A stretch of 64,000 bases of DNA from Pseudomonas sp. MIACH. Lineage in GTDB: Bacteria; Pseudomonadota; Gammaproteobacteria; Pseudomonadales; Pseudomonadaceae. The stretch spans positions 124,001 to 188,000 of the forward strand of contig NZ_LHVO01000063.1 of NCBI RefSeq assembly GCF_001269925.1. Direction: 5' to 3'. The translations under genes were made by a program, and so were the position numbers. Below are positions 60,627-64,000 of this stretch, one piece after another (the first letter of the stretch is position 1; every line of letters starts with the position of its first letter). The notes beneath the pieces were generated by a model. It was not told where the DNA came from. It made no database searches and was given only the letters and a program-made list of their open reading frames with translations.

Positions 60627-60688
60627 AAGGGTGTCCTCCAGCAAGGCGGGTCAACGCCGCCTTGTTATTGTTATGTCGCGACGCCTGC

Positions 60689-62137
60689 TCAGATCGGGTA
60701 ATGCCGTGGCCCGTTCTGCAAGGTCACCCAGCGCAATTGCGTGAAGTGCTCGATCGAAGCCTTGCCGCCAAAGCTGCCGTAGCCGCTGGACTTGACCCCG
60801 CCAAACGGCATCTGCGCCTCGTCATGCACGGTCGGGCCGTTGATATGGCAAATGCCCGACTCGACACGCTGGGCCAGGGCCAGTGCACGCCCGGTGTCAC
60901 GGCTGAAGATCGCCGCCGAGAGGCCGAACTCGGAGTCGTTGGCCAGGCGCAGCAAGGCTTCATCCCCGTCACCGCGCAGCAGCACCGCCACCGGGCCGAA
61001 GGACTCTTCGCGGTACAGGCGCATGTGTTCGGTGACGCCATCGATCAGGGTCGGCTGCAGGATGCTGCCGTCCAGTTGGCCACCCACCACCAGCCGCGCG
61101 CCCTTGGCGAGGGCATCGTCGATCAGGGCCTTGATGCGTGTGCCGGCGCCGGCGTCCACCAGGGAACCCAGGACCGAATCCGCTGCAACGGGATCGCCCG
61201 CGCGCAGGGTCGCGACCTTGGCCGCGAGCTTGGCGGTGAACGCATCGGCGACCTTGGCATCGACAATCAGGCGCTCGGTGGACATGCAAATCTGGCCCTG
61301 GTTGAAATAGGCGCCAAAGGCCGCTGCCGCGACCGCAGCGTCGAGGTCGGCGTCGTCGAGCACCAGCAACGGCGCCTTGCCACCCAACTCCAGCAAGGCC
61401 GGCTTGAGGTGACGCGCCGAGAGTTCGCCGACAATCCGTCCCACGTGGGTGGAGCCGGTGAAGTTGACCCGGCGCACGGCCGGGTTGGCGATCAGCCGCT
61501 CGACAATCGCAGCGGCATCCGCCGGGGCATTGCTGATGACGTTGACCACGCCGTCGCCCAGGCCGGCGTCCTGCAAGACCTGGCCAATCAGGCGGTGCAC
61601 CGCAGGACTTAATTCCGAGGCCTTGAGCACCACGGTATTGCCGCAGGCCAACGGCATGGCGATGGCGCGGGTGGCGAGGATCACCGGGGCATTCCACGGC
61701 GCGATGCCCAGTACCACGCCGCAAGGCTGACGCAAGGCCATGGCGAAACTGCCGGGAACATCGGAAGGGATCACTTCACCGGTGATCTGGGTGGTCATCG
61801 ACGCCGCTTCGCGCAGCATATTGGCCGCCAGGCGCACGTTGAAGCCATACCAGTTGGCCATGGCGCCGGTCTCGCCGGCGGCGGCAATGAATTCGGCGCT
61901 GCGCGCCTGCAATTGCTCGGCAGCCTTGAGCAAGCGGGTGCGGCGTTCGTTGGGCGCCAGCGCGGCCCACGCGGGGAACGCGGCGTGGGCGGCCGCTACG
62001 GCGGCGTCGGCATCTTCCAGGGTCGCGGCGGCCACCCGCGAGACCACTTCACCGGTCACCGGGTTGCGACGCTCGAAGGTTCGACCGTCACGGGCGGGGC
62101 ACGACTGGCCGCCGATCAACAGGGGCACGTCCAGCAT
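60689..62137 (-). CDS. vdh: Vanillin dehydrogenase
   Basis: NAD-dependent aldehyde dehydrogenase of 482 residues, converting vanillin to vanillate. Catalytic Cys is in NQGQICMSTER and Glu in LELGGKAP; NFTGSTHVGRIV is the NAD part and FGGVKSSGYGSFGGKASIEHFTQLRWVT the end typical of Vdh. The gene lies between ech and fcs in the ferulate operon, 77 bases after ech. The sequence agrees well with Pseudomonas Vdh. The same dehydrogenase usually acts on 4-hydroxybenzaldehyde too. Confidence 0.93.
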   Translation of the reverse strand: MLDVPLLIGGQSCPARDGRTFERRNPVTGEVVSRVAAATLEDADAAVAAAHAAFPAWAALAPNERRTRLLKAAEQLQARSAEFIAAAGETGAMANWYGFNVRLAANMLREAASMTTQITGEVIPSDVPGSFAMALRQPCGVVLGIAPWNAPVILATRAIAMPLACGNTVVLKASELSPAVHRLIGQVLQDAGLGDGVVNVISNAPADAAAIVERLIANPAVRRVNFTGSTHVGRIVGELSARHLKPALLELGGKAPLLVLDDADLDAAVAAAAFGAYFNQGQICMSTERLIVDAKVADAFTAKLAAKVATLRAGDPVAADSVLGSLVDAGAGTRIKALIDDALAKGARLVVGGQLDGSILQPTLIDGVTEHMRLYREESFGPVAVLLRGDGDEALLRLANDSEFGLSAAIFSRDTGRALALAQRVESGICHINGPTVHDEAQMPFGGVKSSGYGSFGGKASIEHFTQLRWVTLQNGPRHYPI

Positions 62138-62213
62138 GGTGATTCCTCTTTATTGTCTTTATCGGGAATACGTTCAAGCAGGGTACAACGGCGCGGCCAG
62201 GCGGCCGCGTCCT

Positions 62214-63044
62214 TCAGCGTTTATACGCCTGCAGGCCAGGCTTGATGCTCTTGTCGTCGAGGAACTGTTTCATGCCCTGCTCGCGACCGCCTTCGGTGTC
62301 GAGCAGGCGCGACTGATCGAGCTTGGCGTAGAGGTAATCCTCGTTCTGCTCCCAGGTCAATTCGCGGCAGCGCTTGAAGCCATGCTTGGCGGCACGCAGC
62401 ACTACCGGGTTTTTCTCCAGCAGGTTGCGCGCCAGTTCGATGGTCACTTCGCGCAGTTGAGCCAGCGGCACGCTTTCGTTGACCAGGCCCATTTCGGCGG
62501 CTTTCTGCCCGCCAAAGGTCTTGCCGGTCATGATGTAGTACAGCGATTGGCGATGGCCCACGGTGTCGGCCATGGCCTTGCTCACCAGGTTGCCCGGCGG
62601 GATGCCCCAGTTGATTTCCGAGAGGCCGAAGGTCGCTTCGTCCGCACAGATCGCCAGGTCGCAGGCCACCAGCGGGCTGAAGCCACCGCCGAAGCACCAG
62701 CCATTGACCATGGCGATGGTCGGCTTGGCGTACATGCGCAGCAGTTTCCATTGCCATTGCGAGGCTTCGCGGCGGATTTTTTCCTGGAGGATTTCCGGGC
62801 CGGCGTCCACTTCGCGGAAGTATTCCTTGAGGTCCATGCCAGCGGTCCAGGCTTCGCCGGCGCCGGTCAGTACCAGCACACCGGCGGCAGGGTCCTGCTC
62901 GAGGGTTTCGAGGACGTCGATCATTTCCCGGTTCAGGGTCGGGCTCATGGCGTTGCGTTTTTCCGGGCGATTGAGAATGACCCAGGCGATGCCTTCTTCG
63001 ATCTCAACCTTGACGGTGGTCCAACGGCCTTCGTAATTGCTCAT
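62214..63044 (-). CDS. ech: Feruloyl-CoA hydratase-aldolase (Ech/HCHL)
   Basis: Crotonase-fold enzyme of 276 residues that hydrates feruloyl-CoA and splits it to vanillin and acetyl-CoA. The sequence is nearly that of the P. fluorescens AN103 enzyme as I recall it. The important residues S123, E143 and Y239 are all present at the expected numbers (GFSPLVAC, LSEINWG, EDYLYAK). The start is ATG 63044 (MSNYEGRW); the frame goes 17 codons further up without a ribosome site. First gene of the ech-vdh-fcs-aat-acd operon, with a MarR-type palindrome 54 bases upstream. Confidence 0.95.
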   Translation of the reverse strand: MSNYEGRWTTVKVEIEEGIAWVILNRPEKRNAMSPTLNREMIDVLETLEQDPAAGVLVLTGAGEAWTAGMDLKEYFREVDAGPEILQEKIRREASQWQWKLLRMYAKPTIAMVNGWCFGGGFSPLVACDLAICADEATFGLSEINWGIPPGNLVSKAMADTVGHRQSLYYIMTGKTFGGQKAAEMGLVNESVPLAQLREVTIELARNLLEKNPVVLRAAKHGFKRCRELTWEQNEDYLYAKLDQSRLLDTEGGREQGMKQFLDDKSIKPGLQAYKR

Positions 63045-63097
63045 GGCGGTACGCTCTTGTTCTGGGTTTGAAGATGATTCGAAATTAAACCGCAAAT

Positions 63098-63118
63098 ATA
63101 GTTATGTCAATTAACTAT
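63098..63118. promoter_or_regulatory. MarR-type operator between ech and the MarR gene
   Basis: ATAGTTA and TAACTAT are exact inverses about a 7-base centre, in an AT-rich stretch between divergent ech and the MarR gene. It is most likely the site of the adjacent MarR repressor and could control both genes. Feruloyl-CoA-type effectors are known for such repressors. Confidence 0.65.
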
Positions 63119-63257
63119 TAATCTGGATAACCAATATTTTTTTGCGGTAAAACCTGCGTTTTTCAGGCGTTGTGAAAAGCCGGCATAGCCATGGCTCGCC
63201 AACCTCGGCAAACTAGATAGCCTTCTTAACCTCCACCTTTTGAGGATTGCACTGTTA

Positions 63258-63746
63258 ATGGCCAAGCCTTCCAACCTCGCCGACGCCAGCCAGGCCCTGT
63301 CCGATAACGCCGACGTACGCGCGCCGCTGGATTCGGCCCTGGACGATCTGATCGGCTACGCCATGCGTCGCGCCCAGCTCAAGCTGTTCCAGAACCTGAT
63401 CGGCCGGCTGTCGGACCACGACCTGCGCCCTGCGCAGTTCTCGGCCCTGGCGATCATCGAGCAGAACCCCGGGCTGATGCAGGCCGATCTGGCCCGCGCA
63501 CTGGCCATCGAGCCGCCCCAGGTGGTGCCGTTGCTGAACAAGCTGGAAAGCCGCGCACTTGCCGTGCGCGTACGCTGCAAGCCGGACAAGCGCTCCTACG
63601 GGATCTTCCTCAGCAAGAGCGGCGAAACCCTGCTCAAGGAACTCAAGGCGATCGCCGCCCAGAGTGACCTGGACGCCACGGCCGCCCTCGACGGCCAGGA
63701 ACGTGAAGAGCTGCTGCGCTTGCTGAAGAAGGTCTACCAGGACTGA
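63258..63746 (+). CDS. MarR-family repressor of the ferulate operon
   Basis: Repressor of 162 residues of the kind called FerR, CouR or HcaR. The winged helix spans about 45-115 (LRPAQFSALAIIEQNPGLMQADLARALAIEPPQVVPLLNKLESRALAV, wing CKPDKRSYGIFLSK). ATG 63258 is preceded by GAGGA at a long spacing of 13 bases; a TTG start at 63240 is possible. It is divergent from ech and shares its promoter region, which contains an inverted repeat. By family analogy a CoA thioester of the hydroxycinnamate would release it. Confidence 0.85.
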   Translation: MAKPSNLADASQALSDNADVRAPLDSALDDLIGYAMRRAQLKLFQNLIGRLSDHDLRPAQFSALAIIEQNPGLMQADLARALAIEPPQVVPLLNKLESRALAVRVRCKPDKRSYGIFLSKSGETLLKELKAIAAQSDLDATAALDGQEREELLRLLKKVYQD

Positions 63747-63751
63747 TCCAC

Positions 63752-64000
63752 CTACCAGAGCGCCACGGTGTAGAGCACCAGGAAACGGGTCTGGTTTTCA
63801 TCGCGAAACGCCGCGCCGCTGGGGAAGTCATTGCGGTAGATCGACTTGCGCGCCATGAACCCGACGTTCTTCAGCGGACCATCCTGGATCACGTAGCCCA
63901 ACTCCATCTGGAACTCGCGCTCCTTGCGATCCTCGGCGTTGAAAGCCGCCAGTTCGATATTGTCGCCGCGCACATAGCGCAGCCGACTCTTGAGCCCCGG
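63752..64000 (-). CDS. OprD-family porin, C-terminal part only
   Basis: The frame is open from the window end to a stop at 63752 and gives the last 82 residues of an outer-membrane porin. The segment LRYVRGDNIELAAFN and ELGYVIQDGPLKNVGFMARKSIYR with end FLVLYTVALW fit the final strands of OprD-type specific porins. In this position, next to ferulate and vanillate genes, it probably admits aromatic acids (VanP-like), which is inferred. The start lies beyond the window. It is convergent with the MarR gene, only 5 bases after its stop. Confidence 0.82.
   Translation of the reverse strand, partial: PGLKSRLRYVRGDNIELAAFNAEDRKEREFQMELGYVIQDGPLKNVGFMARKSIYRNDFPSGAAFRDENQTRFLVLYTVALW

Noticed and set aside
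1..64000. Mobile element, CRISPR array, defence system or RNA gene
   Set aside because: No transposase, integrase, spacer array, phage or defence domain, and no tRNA/rRNA-like stretch was found on reading; only REP-type repeats occur.

Overview
The window is a GC-rich chromosomal segment of a Pseudomonas, most likely of the fluorescens group. Grounds: PstS/PstC and PPK2 of Pseudomonas type, several extragenic REP/REPIN palindromes of the family common in P. fluorescens, and catabolic genes (ferulate fcs-ech-vdh, vanAB, hpa, uronate dehydrogenase) in forms known from this genus. I see no rRNA, tRNA, insertion sequence, phage gene or CRISPR array. Nearly everything is catabolism of plant-derived compounds.

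Layout. (1) 1-2914: phosphate uptake (pstC partial, pstS) divergent from a polyphosphate kinase 2. (2) 3138-17114: a pectin/galacturonate locus. It holds a secreted GH28 polygalacturonase, a KdgM-type outer-membrane channel, a Dpp-type ABC importer with two substrate-binding proteins, uronate dehydrogenase, an enolase-superfamily cycloisomerase/dehydratase, KdgD and a FadR-type GntR regulator. At least five copies of one palindromic operator lie in the promoter regions. A PAS-GGDEF gene follows. (3) 18260-22961: a cassette of AraC regulator, COG4313-type outer-membrane protein, MFS transporter and amidase. (4) 23130-32657: the homoprotocatechuate meta-cleavage operon hpaG1-G2-E-D-F-X-H-I with hpaA and two hpaR copies. 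(5) 32897-43230: a probable monoamine (tyramine-like) cluster with an FAD amine oxidase, cupin, LuxR, MoaF-like protein, two SDRs, TetR, FeaR, an amine/amino-acid permease and a porin. (6) 43262-48815: a soluble PAS chemoreceptor, then a second cassette of LuxR, COG4313-type protein, MFS and an HDAC-family amidohydrolase. (7) 48866-52775: two-component 4-hydroxyphenylacetate 3-hydroxylase (C1/C2 type) divergent from a phenylacetaldehyde dehydrogenase. (8) 52913-64000: vanillate demethylase vanAB, VanR, ferulate genes ech-vdh-fcs-aat-acd, a MarR repressor and the end of an OprD-type porin.

How the parts fit. The monoamine oxidase, phenylacetaldehyde dehydrogenase, C1/C2 hydroxylase and Hpa enzymes make a continuous route from an aromatic amine to central metabolism. 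The Fcs/Ech/Vdh/VanAB set takes ferulate to protocatechuate. Two cassettes with the same gene order each supply an amide-bond hydrolase with its own channel, carrier and regulator. I therefore propose, as inference, that the region serves the use of phenolic amides such as hydroxycinnamoyl-tyramines or N-acylated amines, beside pectin. A shared GTTAAC-containing site before hpaG1, hpaR2 and feaR suggests that the amine and Hpa parts are co-regulated.
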